Shown here piece after piece: positions 33,218-44,376 of a stretch of 64,000 nucleotides of DNA; the stretch's first letter is position 1, and each line of letters starts with the position of its first letter. The stretch comes from Breviolum minutum Mf 1.05b.01 (Eukaryota > Sar > Dinophyceae > Suessiales > Symbiodiniaceae). The stretch is taken from positions 255,946 through 319,945 of the forward strand of contig DF239099.1 of the NCBI GenBank assembly GCA_000507305.1, written 5' to 3'. The notes under the pieces are model-generated. The model was not told where the DNA came from. It worked only from the letters and a program-made list of their open reading frames with translations, and did no database searches. The translations under genes and the position numbers were made by a program.

Positions 33218-33587
33218 CTGGTGGAGAAAGTTCCGGATGGTTACAAGGTGCCTGGAAAGATGGTCGAAAAGAAAATCGCAACCCTATAGACATACAATAA
33301 ACATCTACAATACATCATGATGACAGAGACAATATAGAAAGTAAGAGGACATTGCTTGGCAAATCTTTCAAAACTAGATAGCTGTATAAATGCTATGTGA
33401 GCAAGGATTTTGGTTGATATACTTTGAGAGAATGCGCTTCAAAATCTTCAAACATGTATACTGTACATGATTGGACATCAAATCCAAATCCTGGGAAAAT
33501 ACCCCCAAAACATCCCCCTGTACATTTCACTAGTGTAGTTGTGCACTAACATGCCTGGCCATTTTGAAGTATCACGACTCTAAAGAC

Positions 33588-33972
33588 TAAAGAACGGCCA
33601 TTGGAACGCGAAAAAATCAACTAAAGAATGCATGTGCATGACCCCCACACAAGTCCCATCATACCCTTGAAATGTTGCTTAAAGAATGCCCTTTCGTTTT
33701 TGTGGATAGGATCAAACGAGCAAATTCACCATCCTTAAAGAATGCACTTTGATGTATACATGTGAGGAGCCTTCCCAGGAACATTTGCTAAACAATGCCT
33801 GTTCAGCTCTTGAATGTTGATTGGATTCAGCGAAGATGTCTCACTAAAGAATGATGACTGATTTTTGAAAACCACTTTGAAACCAACAACATGCTTCTTT
33901 AAAGAATGCCAGAAGTGCTCCCTGCTAAAAGAATGCCAATGCACGCCGTGCATGGGGCACTAAAAAATGACC
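33588..33972 (+). repeat. Periodic direct-repeat array of a TAAAGAATGCC motif, about 55-bp spacing
   Basis: Motif starts at 33588, 33622, 33680, 33736, 33789, 33845, 33900, 33926 and 33961. Only the 11-13-bp motif (CTAAAGAATGCC and variants) is conserved; sequence between copies is unique. Spacing is mostly 53-58 bp with 26/35-bp half-steps near the end. It lies in the intron between e25 and e26. Confidence 0.85.
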
Positions 33973-34085
33973 ATGGAAATTCAATTTTTAGAGAACACAA
34001 GTCCCCTCATTTTGCAGTTGAAATGTAGAGGGGGATCCCAAAACCCTTACCTAACAGTTCATAACAGCAATCCTTGCAATCCTTA

Positions 34086-34181
34086 CTAGTTGGTTTTCAA
34101 CCCATCTGAAAAATATTAGTCAAATTGGATCATGTCCCCATGTATGGGTGAAAACAAAAAATATTTGAAACCACCACCTAG
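34086..34181 (+). repeat. Family A copy A9
   Basis: Flanked by direct CTTA. Its right end, read on the minus strand, is the donor of e25 (CTAG|GTGGTGG). Confidence 0.9.
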
Positions 34182-34336
34182 CTTAGATTTGAGGGTTCGT
34201 AAAGGTCTTAGGGACTGCCCCCGGGGTCCGATGGTAATTTCTGAGACCAAGGGCAAATCGAGTCGCAAAAATCTACTAACGATCTGTGACTCTGGAGCTA
34301 TGGCTGGATGTATAGGGGGAATGGTGATTCCGAGCA
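34178..34336 (-). CDS. Exon e25
   Basis: It reads GITIPPIHPAIAPESQIVSR and LDLPLVSEITIGPRGQSLRP. The donor CTAG|GTGGTGG is the first bases of family A copy A9. It ends in phase 1 and joins e26 as KLGIRFRS. Confidence 0.75.
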
Positions 34337-34531
34337 CTCGGGGGGATTAAACAAATGCATCAGGAATATCTCGGTGAATAGTTCAGTCAGAATTTACAAA
34401 ATTTTGAGCACCCACAATTGGCAAAGAACAACCAACCAAATAACTACTTCACAATATGTTTCACACATTTTGCAACTATGATCAAGGTCATATTATATCA
34501 CAAAATTTGTAGATTTCATGGATGAACCGAC

Positions 34532-34681
34532 CTTTCAATTCTTGATGAAGGCAAATCCAGCAATCCATGGGCCATTTATTGACAGAAGGCCCACATTTGG
34601 TGCAATCCAAGGCGCTTGTTGCTAGGCAAAGTACCACCAGGGCCATAGATACCCCAATTGAGATCAAGAGGTCCTTCTTGA
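34532..34681 (-). CDS. Exon e24, transmembrane segment
   Basis: Acceptor GCATGGGAG|TC; donor TTGAAAG|GTCGGTT. It reads DLLISIGVSMALVVLCLATS, a clear hydrophobic helix, followed by a Cys-rich stretch (LDCTKCGPSV, MDCWICLHQE). This places part of the protein in a membrane. Confidence 0.82.
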
Positions 34682-34754
34682 CTCCCATGCAAAAAAGTTT
34701 CGGAACTCAACAACGGTGACATGTCTTGTCACTTAATGTCATCTACTTTGGGGC

Positions 34755-34857
34755 GAAACTAAACATAATTAGTAACGGAAAGATCCCCATGTTTACTATA
34801 GGAAATACATATTTCAATGGTACATGCTTTCCCATTGCTATGTTAGTTAGCCTGAGT
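34755..34857 (+). repeat. Family E copy E5, diverged
   Basis: Right arm TTGCTATGTTAGTTAGCC. Confidence 0.7.
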
Positions 34858-35140
34858 AGAAATTGTGAAGTTTTTGGTGGTATGCTCAGATAAATGGTTT
34901 AGTTGCGTAAAACCTCTTCAAGTTAAACATCCCAGAACACACACCCACACATGACTTGGGATAAAAAAATTGAACTTCATCTAAAAGTGCATACAGAACA
35001 ATTTACAAGTACCACATCTAGGTTTTGTCGTACAAAGGCAGTTATTTGTCAGTTAGGTGGGATCTGCATGAAGGAGATTGCCACATGGGGCACAAACTTC
35101 AACCAGAAATTGACTGGATCGAGCTGGGTTCCCACCTTTT

Positions 35141-36343
35141 TCACGCCTGTTTCCCGACAAGATGTTGCTTTTGAGCACCTTGAGAAATCAACCACTTGGT
35201 GTCAGAACGCAAGGTGCTGTAGGCGGTGATGGAATTTCGAAACTCATGCTCTTCTCGCAAAGCCTGAAACTTCTTTAACTGTGACATGTCGACCTTGGTT
35301 GAATTCTGGAGTCTGCCACGAAGGAGTCGAATCTCACTTGCTCGTTGGCAACCATCTGAATCCAATCGCGAGTATCGGTTCTGATTTCCAACACCTGCTG
35401 CCATCCTATTTCTGAGTTCTGTGTGGTTCAAATCACCCGCCATCAGTGCGGTTTCTGCCTGATTTCTCTTTAAGAGCAATCCGTTCTGAAGCAAACGGTC
35501 AAGCAATACCATTAGTTTTCCATAAGTAGTCACTTTCAAACAATACCCATCCTGGCCACTGGGGTATATGTTCGCAGATTCAATGCCATTTGCTTTCAAA
35601 AACGTGGCTATCTTCTGCAGCACGGATGTGTGTTTCTGGGCGATGGCCAAAGTAAATAAACGTCTGTCGGGGCTGAATGCAATGCATCCTTCTGCATCAA
35701 CAAAACCAGCAAGCCACTCCCAGGAAAGGGCCGCTGATTCATTCGTCTCACAGGACTTCCCGTCATTCAAGTCTGACAAGGCTTGAGCAGCTAGACTGCG
35801 CTGGTAACCCTCTGATGGCCAGTTAGCTACTAATTTCAGGTGGGCCCGCTTCACCACTGTATAGCCAATAAGCGAGTTTGCTGCCTGAGAGCACGCCCCC
35901 TTTGCGGCAATCCGCCATTGCAGCATCGGTCTTGCCAAACCTTTTCCTCGAGTGCCTCTGTACACTCCGCCACCAAATGCATCTCTGAACAAGACCAAAA
36001 TCTCAGCACTGCAGCCAGACACTTCAGTTGTGAATAATGGTCTCATTCCGTTTGTGCTCACGCATCCATCCCCATCGAAAAACCCAGCTAAATACTTCAA
36101 GCGTTCCACCGGAACCTCCACCATCTCGGGCTGACATGCCTTCAAAGGCAAGGGATACTTTTTTCCAAAGGCTTCAAACTCCGACCATGGCGGCCACAGC
36201 AAGCTGCTTTGCAAACGTTTCAATGCCGTAATCCTCCGTTGAATCTGCTGCAACGATTTCCCTTCCAAAACGGCCGGACAACTGGCCCAACGCAGGTGCA
36301 TCCACATCGAGCGGAGCCCATGGCTACATGATGGATGCCACAT
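35141..36343 (-). CDS. LAGLIDADG homing-endonuclease-like protein (400 aa)
   Basis: This uninterrupted ORF carries two LAGLIDADG motifs, LAGFFDGDG at residues 85-93 and LAGFVDAEG at 211-219. That is the arrangement of a single-chain, two-domain LAGLIDADG nuclease or maturase, in which the acidic residue before the last Gly of each motif (D and E here) binds the catalytic metal. Each motif is followed by a typical core with GGGVYRG and KVTTYGKL-like segments. The first ATG after an upstream TGA was taken as the start; some of the first 80 residues may be non-domain. It lies wholly inside the intron between e23 and e24, same strand, so it is either an intron-hosted gene or a separately transcribed insert. 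Activity is not shown by sequence, and function could be co-opted. Confidence 0.85.
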   Translation of the reverse strand: MWHPSCSHGLRSMWMHLRWASCPAVLEGKSLQQIQRRITALKRLQSSLLWPPWSEFEAFGKKYPLPLKACQPEMVEVPVERLKYLAGFFDGDGCVSTNGMRPLFTTEVSGCSAEILVLFRDAFGGGVYRGTRGKGLARPMLQWRIAAKGACSQAANSLIGYTVVKRAHLKLVANWPSEGYQRSLAAQALSDLNDGKSCETNESAALSWEWLAGFVDAEGCIAFSPDRRLFTLAIAQKHTSVLQKIATFLKANGIESANIYPSGQDGYCLKVTTYGKLMVLLDRLLQNGLLLKRNQAETALMAGDLNHTELRNRMAAGVGNQNRYSRLDSDGCQRASEIRLLRGRLQNSTKVDMSQLKKFQALREEHEFRNSITAYSTLRSDTKWLISQGAQKQHLVGKQA

Positions 36344-36765
36344 GACGCTGGCGATGCCAAGTGACTCAACGAGTCAAAACAAATCTTTGTGCCTAGACCA
36401 ATTTGCAAGAGGAGTGAGTTGGGTAAATACACTTCCGGCACCTTCCTTATCTAAATTATCCCTGAGGTTGGCCAAGAGATTGGTATGCCTGGTATAACCC
36501 ACTTACAAGATAATATGCCTCCATTGATCATTCAAGCACCCTAAGGAAAAAACTGTTCCACTTCACCACTCTACTTCATGCTGAAAAATCTGACTATCTG
36601 TTCTCTCAACATCTCAGTGCATTTCCCTTTACCCCAATCACCATTTCATGCTTGAGAAACCGTATATAGGCCCTAAGTCATCAAAGGTCCCCTATCACTC
36701 AGAGAAAACATCATAAAGACTCACCCAAACCCACTGAAAATCCTGTTCCCACCCTTCCTTCCCAC

Positions 36766-36845
36766 CATCTCCTCTCAACATCTCGGTGAACACGCGCTTT
36801 GAGTGGTTGGGATTGTTGTACCAGATGCCATAAAAGGCGCCAGGT
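36766..36845 (-). CDS. Exon e23
   Basis: Acceptor GTTTTGAG|A; donor GGAGATG|GTGGGAAG. It reads PGAFYGIWYNNPNHSKRVFT. The following intron hosts the LAGLIDADG ORF. Confidence 0.78.
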
Positions 36846-37349
36846 CTCAAAACACTCACCGCCTCAAATGGCTGAAAAGATAGTGAAAGAGTGGGCAGGT
36901 GTGGGAAGTTCACATGATGTTGTGGGAAAGGTGTGGTGGAATATGGTGCTGTACTTAGCTGCATTTGGTTTGGAATCACGGCAAGGCGAGGTGTCGGATT
37001 AGAAACATTATTACTCAGGACGTAAAGTCAGTCAATGTTCGTTGCCCTTCAGGAAGTTTCTTGGTTGAATTCCTAATGTGGATCGCCACTTTCACCCCCT
37101 CTGAAACAACATTATACATAATACACATTTCCAGCAGTCAAAAAGGCACCATGTTCTTAGACTTACTTCCATAAAATGATAGGAAAAAGTGAGAAACATA
37201 CTTCCAAACTTGTTAAAATACCCATGATATGAAGTAGAACATCAATTTTTAAACTCGAACAAATCGAAAAACAACACATCCCCCATACATACCCAAACCA
37301 CAGGTTGCCTTGGTGAAATTGCTAGTAATATTTTACATACAGTATCAAC

Positions 37350-37431
37350 CTCTGCAACTCTCCATCCAAACTAAGATCCCAACCGTATGATAGGCACCCG
37401 AGACATTCGACATGAGCGAAAACTCGTAGAC
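37350..37431 (-). CDS. Exon e22
   Basis: Acceptor CCAGCAG|GT; donor TGCAGAG|GTTGATA. The chain frame is LRVFAHVECLGCLSYGWDLS. A second open frame reads VYEFSLMSNVSGAYHTVG. Confidence 0.7.
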
Positions 37432-38046
37432 CTGCTGGGAGGAATGCGGGAAAGGTCCGTAATGCGGAATATGGGATTCTTATTTCTCTACATTGGCTCA
37501 TTCTGTGATCCAAATCGAAAGGTTGTTTTGCGAGGATTGGGACAAAACAACCTAGGGATAATTTGAGGAGATATTAGGATTTGCTAGTTTTGCTTCATGT
37601 ACCATGTATCTAGAGTCTGTGGATTTAGATGAAGTTTAATTTGATGATTCAGAAATCTGCCACTTGGGGGGAAGTGTGGTTGCTAAACTAGCAGTTTATC
37701 TGAGAAGGTTGTCTGAGTAGGGTATAGTCTGGTTGTATGAACACTGAACTTTTAAAACGTTCACAAATTCTTTGATTCACATTTGAAAGAACATCCCATA
37801 AATAGTAGAACACCAGGTGAGATGTAGCAAGACTTGTCTGCAAGCATACATCGATACAAAGTCATAGACATACCCACGTCTGTCTACCGTCCTACTTAGA
37901 TTTGCTCAAGATGTTTGGAACGCATATAACATATATGTTTCAAATTGGTATTTACTTTACCGTAGCAGAAAGTAAGAAAAAGGTTACCCTAAACAAATCC
38001 AAGCCTAGAGATCTCTATCACCGCCTTGCTTCTTTCCTTCCATCTC

Positions 38047-38148
38047 CTCCCCAGTTGTGCAGCTCCGCCTCTTCTTTCACTGATACCATGGTGACATTGG
38101 AGTCCGGAACAGCAAGCCTGACAGGTGCCAGAGGACGCAAACACATCA
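38047..38148 (-). CDS. Exon e21, probable GA donor
   Basis: Acceptor AATCAAG|TG. It reads LRPLAPVRLAVPDSNVTMVS and EEAELHNWG. No GT fits the phase; GGGGAG|GAGATGG (a GA donor) does and gives the sensible junction HNWGGLRVF. Confidence 0.65.
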
Positions 38149-38249
38149 CTTGATTTCAGGCGAAAGTGGACTGACCACAATGAAATTCACCCAAAAAATA
38201 TCTATATGTTCGTAGTTATTCCGGTTTATATATGTTTTTACCTGGGTGG

Positions 38250-38350
38250 TAGTGGTGGTTGAAGCACCCAGTTCACAAAACATGCTGTTTATATTGGATC
38301 ATTTCTCCATGTAGGGGTGAACATTGAAACAAGTTGAAACCACCACCGAG
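38250..38350 (+). repeat. Family A copy A10
   Basis: Diverged left end (TAGTGGTGGTTGAAGC). Confidence 0.8.
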
Positions 38351-38368
38351 AACACAATGAAGATTTGA

Positions 38369-38463
38369 TACTGTTGATTCAAGAAATCCTGCAGCACCTT
38401 GGATGTATTATAACAAAAACCTGTAACAATCCATTTGCTGCAGGATTTCTTCCATCAGCAGTA
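38369..38463 (+). repeat. Family D copy D5
   Basis: Both termini present. Confidence 0.85.
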
Positions 38464-39269
38464 CGCAACACCCTACAAAATACCAAGCTTATATACCTGG
38501 TTAATCACCGCCGGAGTTCTTGAACAATCAGATCACTCGTGGGCAAATGCTGTACACTACTTCGCCAAGCTTAAAAACACCTTTGAGCTCTGGGGCCTCT
38601 GGGGGATACCGAGACTCCGTGTAGGCAACAAATGTGTCAAAATGAAGGGAAAGGAATTCCAGCAATTCCATTGGCACACTACGCTTCCAAGTAAAACCCT
38701 ATATTTTCACAAATGCCAACTGAGAAGTTTCAACAACAAACCTTGCTTGGCAGAGGAAACAAGTCTCCCAACTACACACCACCATCCGGCCCATCACCAG
38801 CGAGGCCCCATGTGAACCTTCGTGCTTGCCCGGCAGGTCCCTCGCAGATGGGTTCACACAGCAAAGATGCCGGACGGAAACCTGGCGTTGGCGTGTGGTT
38901 GGACCGATGATTTTTTTGAGAGAAATTTGAGAAATTGCAAGTTGTAAACTACATTTGGTTGACGTTTATGGTAAATGTAGGCAAATAAATATACCATACA
39001 TGGATGCTATGGGTATACCATCAGATGGAGGATTGGAAGACCCATCTCTTACTCAGCCATTTGGGATCATTTGAAATAACAGTTTAAACTCTATTTTTCC
39101 AATCAAATAGATGTAATCCCCAAAAGGTTTCAAGCTTATCCATCAGCTGAGTCAGTAAATGACCTAGTCTTAAAATGTGCTGATCGGAAACCTGGGGGTG
39201 GCTCCAAATCGCTCCCTTACCATTTGGTCTACGACCCATCTTCATCAACCTTTCCATCTTTCTTCCAAC

Positions 39270-39310
39270 CTTGAACTTCACGCCAGAAGTAGATCAGAAA
39301 AGCGTAATGC
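39270..39310 (-). CDS. Exon e20 (41 nt)
   Basis: Acceptor TACCGAG|G; donor TTCAAG|GTTGGAAG. It reads HYAFLIYFWREVQ. Confidence 0.62.
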
Positions 39311-39760
39311 CTCGGTATTTGCAGATGGAATCTGTGTTTCAACAGCCGTAGTAGCCATGATGTATGGCATATGTTTGCCAACGTTTGCCATTGACTCAAG
39401 GCAAAGGTAGGTAAAGTCAGTAATACCATACATGGATCCTGTGTTTCGACATGAAATCTTCCCGGGAACATACGGGCGAAGACATGCAAATTCATGAACT
39501 TTAGAGAAAGATGTTGACATTTTGAGGATATCTTTTTCGGCGAAAAGGTTGAGGAACACGTTCGGGAACTCGTTGATTCTTCAAAGATGTCAGAATCTTG
39601 GGTCGAACAACTCACTTGTGGTTTTAAAAAAGAAACACCTGTTTTAACAGACAAACACCTGCCACTGAACCATGATGATGAAACACATGTTTGGGAAAAC
39701 TAATTCTTGGATTTTCCAAAGTTGTTTGGTTTCTGGAAAATTCAGAAGAAAACACCTCAC

Positions 39761-39816
39761 TGCTTCCAAAGTGGCCCTTGCTTCAATGCATCGCCCCACA
39801 TATCGCGAGCTGTCAC
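39761..39816 (-). CDS. Exon e19
   Basis: Acceptor ATCGCAG|GTG; donor GAAGCA|GTGAGGTG. The chain frame is VTARDMWGDALKQGPLWK. With the alternative upstream acceptor CACAAG| (exon to 39857) it would read SSRYVGRCIEARATLEA. Confidence 0.6.
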
Positions 39817-40210
39817 CTGCGATTAGTGAAGGATTACCCCCCAACTCCTCCAATTCCCTTGTGTATTGAAGCTTGAATGTTTATAAAAGGGACCTTTATT
39901 GCAGAGGGTAGATCCAGTCATACCTTTCTGAGATTTTTGGATGTTTCTTCAAAATAACTGGTGATATCTTAGGAAGAGGAATTATGAATCTACACCAAGT
40001 GGTCTAGAAGTTTCCACATGTTCCAAAACCAACACCTGAAACTTATATAAGTCACATAGAACATCTTCTTTTCACAAAAACACGTTGTGCCAATCCACCT
40101 GAAACTGAAGTCACATAGAACATACATCTACTTTTACCCAAAACAAAACGGATGAAAAAAAACAAAACAGGTGCTTTAAAAAAACCATGAGACATGGTCA
40201 ACTCACCAAC

Positions 40211-40300
40211 CAACCAGCAACCACTGCGCCTTGACGGTGGCATAGTCACCCGCATGACATGGTGAGTTGGAAATTTCGAAGGTGGAATTGCTGGATGCAC
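40211..40300 (-). CDS. Exon e18
   Basis: Acceptor CTGCCAG|GTG; donor TGGTTG|GTTGGTGAG. The phase chain selects VHPAIPPSKFPTHHVMRVTM. The other open frame (FEISNSPCHAGDYATVKAQW) looks more like a folded domain, so an error in the neighbouring exons is possible. Confidence 0.65.
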
Positions 40301-40395
40301 CTGGCAGAACGATCCATCGATCAAAAAGGGCATTCATGAAATATGACATCAACCCAAAGAATTCATTTTGAAGAGCAAATTACCCTTCACTATCA

Positions 40396-40503
40396 CTAAA
40401 CTAACATGGCTAGCTGGAAAATCACCTTTTTTTTCAATAGGAGATACATTGATACATCTTTTAATGGTTGAATTTTCATTGTCATGTTCGTTTTGTTGGG
40501 TGT
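40396..40503 (+). repeat. Family E copy E6, diverged
   Basis: ACTAACATGGCTAGCTGG pairs with TTTCATTGTCATGTTCGT. Confidence 0.65.
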
Positions 40504-40627
40504 ATTCCAAAATGACAATACGCTTGCATTGTTTGATCCCTCCAATTCTGGGTAATTTAATGACACTCTTCTCAGGAGATTGCACTGGTCGGTGGGATAT
40601 CACTGCAGGAGTGGTTTGTTGCCCTAC

Positions 40628-40663
40628 CGTGGTGAAGTTGTAAGTGGCTACAGTTCCTATAAA
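40628..40663 (-). CDS. Exon e17 (36 nt)
   Basis: Acceptor ACTGAAG|TTT; donor CCACG|GTAGGGC. It reads FIGTVATYNFTT in phase 0. The short length makes it uncertain. Confidence 0.45.
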
Positions 40664-40894
40664 CTTCAGTTGATTCTTATCATTTCTTATCTATAGTATG
40701 TCACATCCCCTGGTTATGTACTTGCAATGCCACTGGGTCTACTCAACCGCTAGTTGGAAGTGCGGTTTAACAACATATTGCTCCAGGAATCCAACTAAAA
40801 GTTCAGCCCCAAAACATCCCCAAAAATCCACTGAACCACTATATAACCACTTCCGAAAGTAGCTGGAACCAAGTCAATTTCCCACCAAACAAAC

Positions 40895-40973
40895 CCGACG
40901 CCTATAGCAGGTAGCAGCCACTCCCGCGAGTTGGGCACATTCATCGAAGGCATCACAGTGAAATGCATCGGAG
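40895..40973 (-). CDS. Exon e16
   Basis: Acceptor AAAAAG|C; donor CGTCGG|GTTTGTT. It reads SDAFHCDAFDECAQLAGVAA then TCYRRR. The three Cys spaced in this way suggest a disulphide-bonded domain, possibly PAN-like; this is a weak resemblance. Confidence 0.72.
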
Positions 40974-41144
40974 CTTTTTGAAAGGCGATACCATCACCTC
41001 CGGTGAAAGTGAAGCTCAATGCGGCTGCTATGGCAAATATGGCTTGCATGATATCATCCCTAGATGTTTCTATGAAAATTGACTTTAATTTCCGGTAGAT
41101 TTTGGGGGAGAGTCTCCCTAGTTTAAGAATTTAAGACACGTTCA

Positions 41145-41268
41145 TACAGTTAATGGAAGAAATTCTGTACCAGTTGAGACATGATAAACCCGTCGTACAC
41201 CGTAAGGGGATATATGGAATATTGACCTTTGGTATCAGCTGCTGCAGGATTTTTTTCCATCAGCAGGA
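41145..41268 (+). repeat. Family D copy D6
   Basis: Termini TACAGTTAATGGAAGAAATT and TTTTTTTCCATCAGCAG. Confidence 0.75.
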
Positions 41269-41317
41269 TAATCTTCGTATGGCACCTTAAAAGTTGGATG
41301 ATCACCTAACTATGAAG

Positions 41318-41425
41318 TTTACCCTCTGGTAAACTAACATAGCAATGGAGAAGCACCATTTTTAATAGGAGATACATCTTCAAATAGTGAATTTCCCATT
41401 GCTATGTTAGTTTACCGGAGTGCAA
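41318..41425 (+). repeat. Family E copy E7
   Basis: Both termini present. Confidence 0.85.
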
Positions 41426-41537
41426 CTTGGAAACATCACCCCCTTGCAAAAAGGAGATTCCGAGCCTTGGAAACAAAAAATCACGACGTCAGGTGAACCA
41501 TTCGTTCGTTAAACTTCGAGGCTATAAACCTGTGATG

Positions 41538-41673
41538 TTCTGCTGGTACTTAGTACATGGATTATAAACCCTAACCCTATGTGCCTATGTATGTATAGGT
41601 TAAAAGTTCCCTAAATAGGTGAAATAAACCAACTTACTAACTATAGTTACTGACTTCCATGGACACCCTAGTA
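41538..41673 (+). repeat. Family I element I2
   Basis: Ends ACTGACTTCCATGGACACCC. Confidence 0.7.
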
Positions 41674-42933
41674 GATCCTCAGATTTAAACTAACATCCCT
41701 TTCCAACATGCCGGAGTAGATGGTTTGTAGCTTCAATGGTTAACAACGTTGGTGAACATATGTGAAAATCCCGAAGTTTTAGGATAATTTTTACTACTCC
41801 AAAAAACTTCATCTTCACATGCATCCGCACCTAAGACTACCAGGCGATGTTCACCACGACGCATGGGAGTGAAATAAATCGTAACCTGGATGTGTTGAAG
41901 TCGCAAAGAATAGAAGATGATATAAGGACGGTAGCAAAGCTTGAAGTGTGTTTAAAGGATGGTGAATTCAAATCCAAAGGAACAAGTGGGAGATATTGGC
42001 ATTAAACAACGAATGAATCACAGTAACTTGAATAAATGAATATATAGGAACAAACAAGTAATACACGAACCAACGAGATATATTCAATGTGTCTCAAAAC
42101 CTCTTGTTCTCCCATCATTTTGTTAACTGCGATCTTAGGGGGGGTCCCCTTGGAACATGCACCAGCCAACCAAGGCTTGCTTAAAAACACAATTTCTGAG
42201 ACAAATTGTTGGGACCCCACAATGTCCGGTTTGCTTGGGGGGTCAAGGAGTTTTTTTTCTTTTGTGGGACTCCAATTAATTTTGTATGTTGTTTGGGTCA
42301 CACCCTGGAAATTGAAATAGATACAACAAAAATGATGGTTTGGAAAATGTATGTATTTCCTTTCAAACCATACCTATTTTGGGTTTCTATATGTCTCTAT
42401 GTTAAAATTTGTGGTTGTAATCAATAACACGATAGACCTAAAGTTCAACAGCTTAGCTCAGAATAACTTCCATCACCATATCTTCCACCTTGGCTCTCTT
42501 CCTTCTAAGTTGAATTGTCTGTTAATCACCCAGTTACTCAAGGTATGGTCTATTTACCTACATTTTGGTTGTTTCGTTTACAGTAAATGTCCGTAAATAG
42601 ACCATAGATTGAAGCATTTGGGTAAGGATGTTGTTTCTTTGGCCTCATTTCTTGGGTGCTGGGGTGGGTATTGATTTAGTGTATGAGCTTTTATGGATTT
42701 CCAATAACAGGGCGGCCCGGTACGATACCTGAACAAAGCAACCCAAACCCTTAGATTTGCATGCATAAGACAGGTGGAAGAAATGTAAAAGTCCTGCCAC
42801 ATGTTGGTTTCATAGGTAATTTTACCGTAGTAGAATCCGTAAAAAAAATATCACCTTCACTAAAGATATCATGAAATCCTGGTGCTGATTGATTTTTCTA
42901 GGAGGGGCAGCCATCCAAACCAATTGATGCATT
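41674..42933. other. No gene recognised
   Basis: Intronic in the model. A short minus-strand segment near 42.71 kb (acceptor TTGTTCAG|) could be a micro-exon but has no clear donor. Confidence 0.35.
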
Positions 42934-43056
42934 TACACCCCGAAAAAACTAGCATGACAATTGAAAAACACAACCATTTGAAGATGTATATCTCCTGTAA
43001 AAATGGTGAATTTCCAGCTAGCCAATGACAGTTACTGTTAGTTTTCAGGGGGTGTA
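42934..43056 (+). repeat. Family E copy E8
   Basis: TACACCCCGAAAAAACTAGC pairs with TGTTAGTTTTCAGGGGGTGTA. Confidence 0.78.
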
Positions 43057-43117
43057 TCTTGTCACCATCTTCCACCTTCCCACCCACCACCCCTTCTTTC
43101 TCTCCACAAGCCCTTGC

Positions 43118-43193
43118 CTCCCCAGGTGACGACCGCACTGAGCGGAAGGGCAAGGCCTGGTGGTGCAAGTGGATCCAACAAAAATGCCAATGT
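43118..43193 (-). CDS. Exon e15, probable GC donor
   Basis: Acceptor GTCACAG|AC. It reads IGIFVGSTCTTRPCPSAQCG, a Cys-rich extracellular-type segment. The best phase-compatible donor is GGGGAG|GCAAGG, a GC donor of the kind known in dinoflagellates. Confidence 0.72.
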
Positions 43194-43812
43194 CTGTGAC
43201 AGCCATGATTCAAGAATTGATGTTCTGAATGCTGATTACCAGTAAATAGCTGTTTTCAAGTTATAAAGTAACTCATCAATGTTGGTTATCATATTCATTG
43301 GTGTTATACTGCTTCATATGTCATATGTTGGTTATCAACTTATCAATCATCTCAATGAGTATGTTTGTTGACAAAAAAATCCGCTGGAAAATTGTTTTCT
43401 CCCACGGGCAAGATCACTGCAAAAGAACCTGAGACACTAGAATTTCTGCCTTTAAAAACTCCTTATGCCCGGAAATTATTCAATACTTGATATACGCTAT
43501 GGCTTACTAGGGTTCTAGCGACTTCCAGTACTTTTGGGAACTTTTCGTGTGAGTATTGAAATAATTCATGGATTCTAGGGAAGATTTCAAAATTCTATGG
43601 TTCACCTGCCAGCATTAATGCCCACCCACACTACTCCTTTCCCTTCAAGAAATAGCTAGCCATCATTTTTTGGCTTTAAAAACACCTCATACAAGAGAAA
43701 TAATCAACATTTAGCCTTAAAAGGCATGGTTTTGAACACCTTAAGATGGATTTCCGTAAAAGTTACTACCTCCAAGGCTTGCAACCATCTAATGCCCACC
43801 AACCCAACTCAC

Positions 43813-43861
43813 CCCGCCTCTGGGGAGCCATCTTCAATGCGTTCCAAGGAGACGTACAAGC
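43813..43861 (-). CDS. Exon e14
   Basis: A pyrimidine-rich acceptor TTTTTTTCCAG|G and donor GGCGGG|GTGAGTT. The chain frame is ACTSPWNALKMAPQRR. The alternative frame LYVSLERIEDGSPEAG is also open. Confidence 0.65.
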
Positions 43862-44376
43862 CTGGAAAAAAATGGCTCGGATGTCTTGGGTTGCTACAAA
43901 AAAGGCAGAGGTTGTGGAGGGAATAAGTGAAATTGAACATGTGAACTGAAAACCTATATAATTACAGATTGGTATAGTTTAACTAGGTGATGTTTGAAAA
44001 AATGCTTTAATCTTTCATGTATTTTACTCGGAAGTTAGGTATTGATGGTTGGTAACTGGAGGAGAAAATCACCCACTTGTAGTAGGGTTGCATTCGGCCC
44101 AGGTGGTTATACATGATGTGCTTAAGAACCTCATTGAACCTACTTAGCTCCTAAGTAAGAAAATGTGTGTTCTTTGTTGGAAGTGGCTTTACAGGAATTT
44201 ATCTACATCAACCACAAAGAAATTGACACCGTGAACATTGCCATAATATGCCATGGTACAGGGTAAGAGTTTGCCTATAGGATCGATACCCTGGCCAGCT
44301 GGTTCAATATGACTGATCCTAGTGTTGGTTTTCTCCCCAACCCATTTGGAAAAAAAACACACATTCTCTTCAAATT

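Noticed and set aside
33588..33972. CRISPR-like spacing of direct repeats
   Set aside because: Motif is too short, spacing irregular, no cas genes, eukaryotic intron context.
34051..34085. 35-nt exon after A9 (TAG|GTAAGG donor)
   Set aside because: In the frame set by e25 it ends in a stop codon; e25 joins e26 directly in phase.
43746..43949. Plus-strand ORF with protein-like LWGAIFNAFQGDVQAWKKMA
   Set aside because: The minus strand has a polypyrimidine acceptor, GTGAGT donor and phase continuity with e13 and e15.
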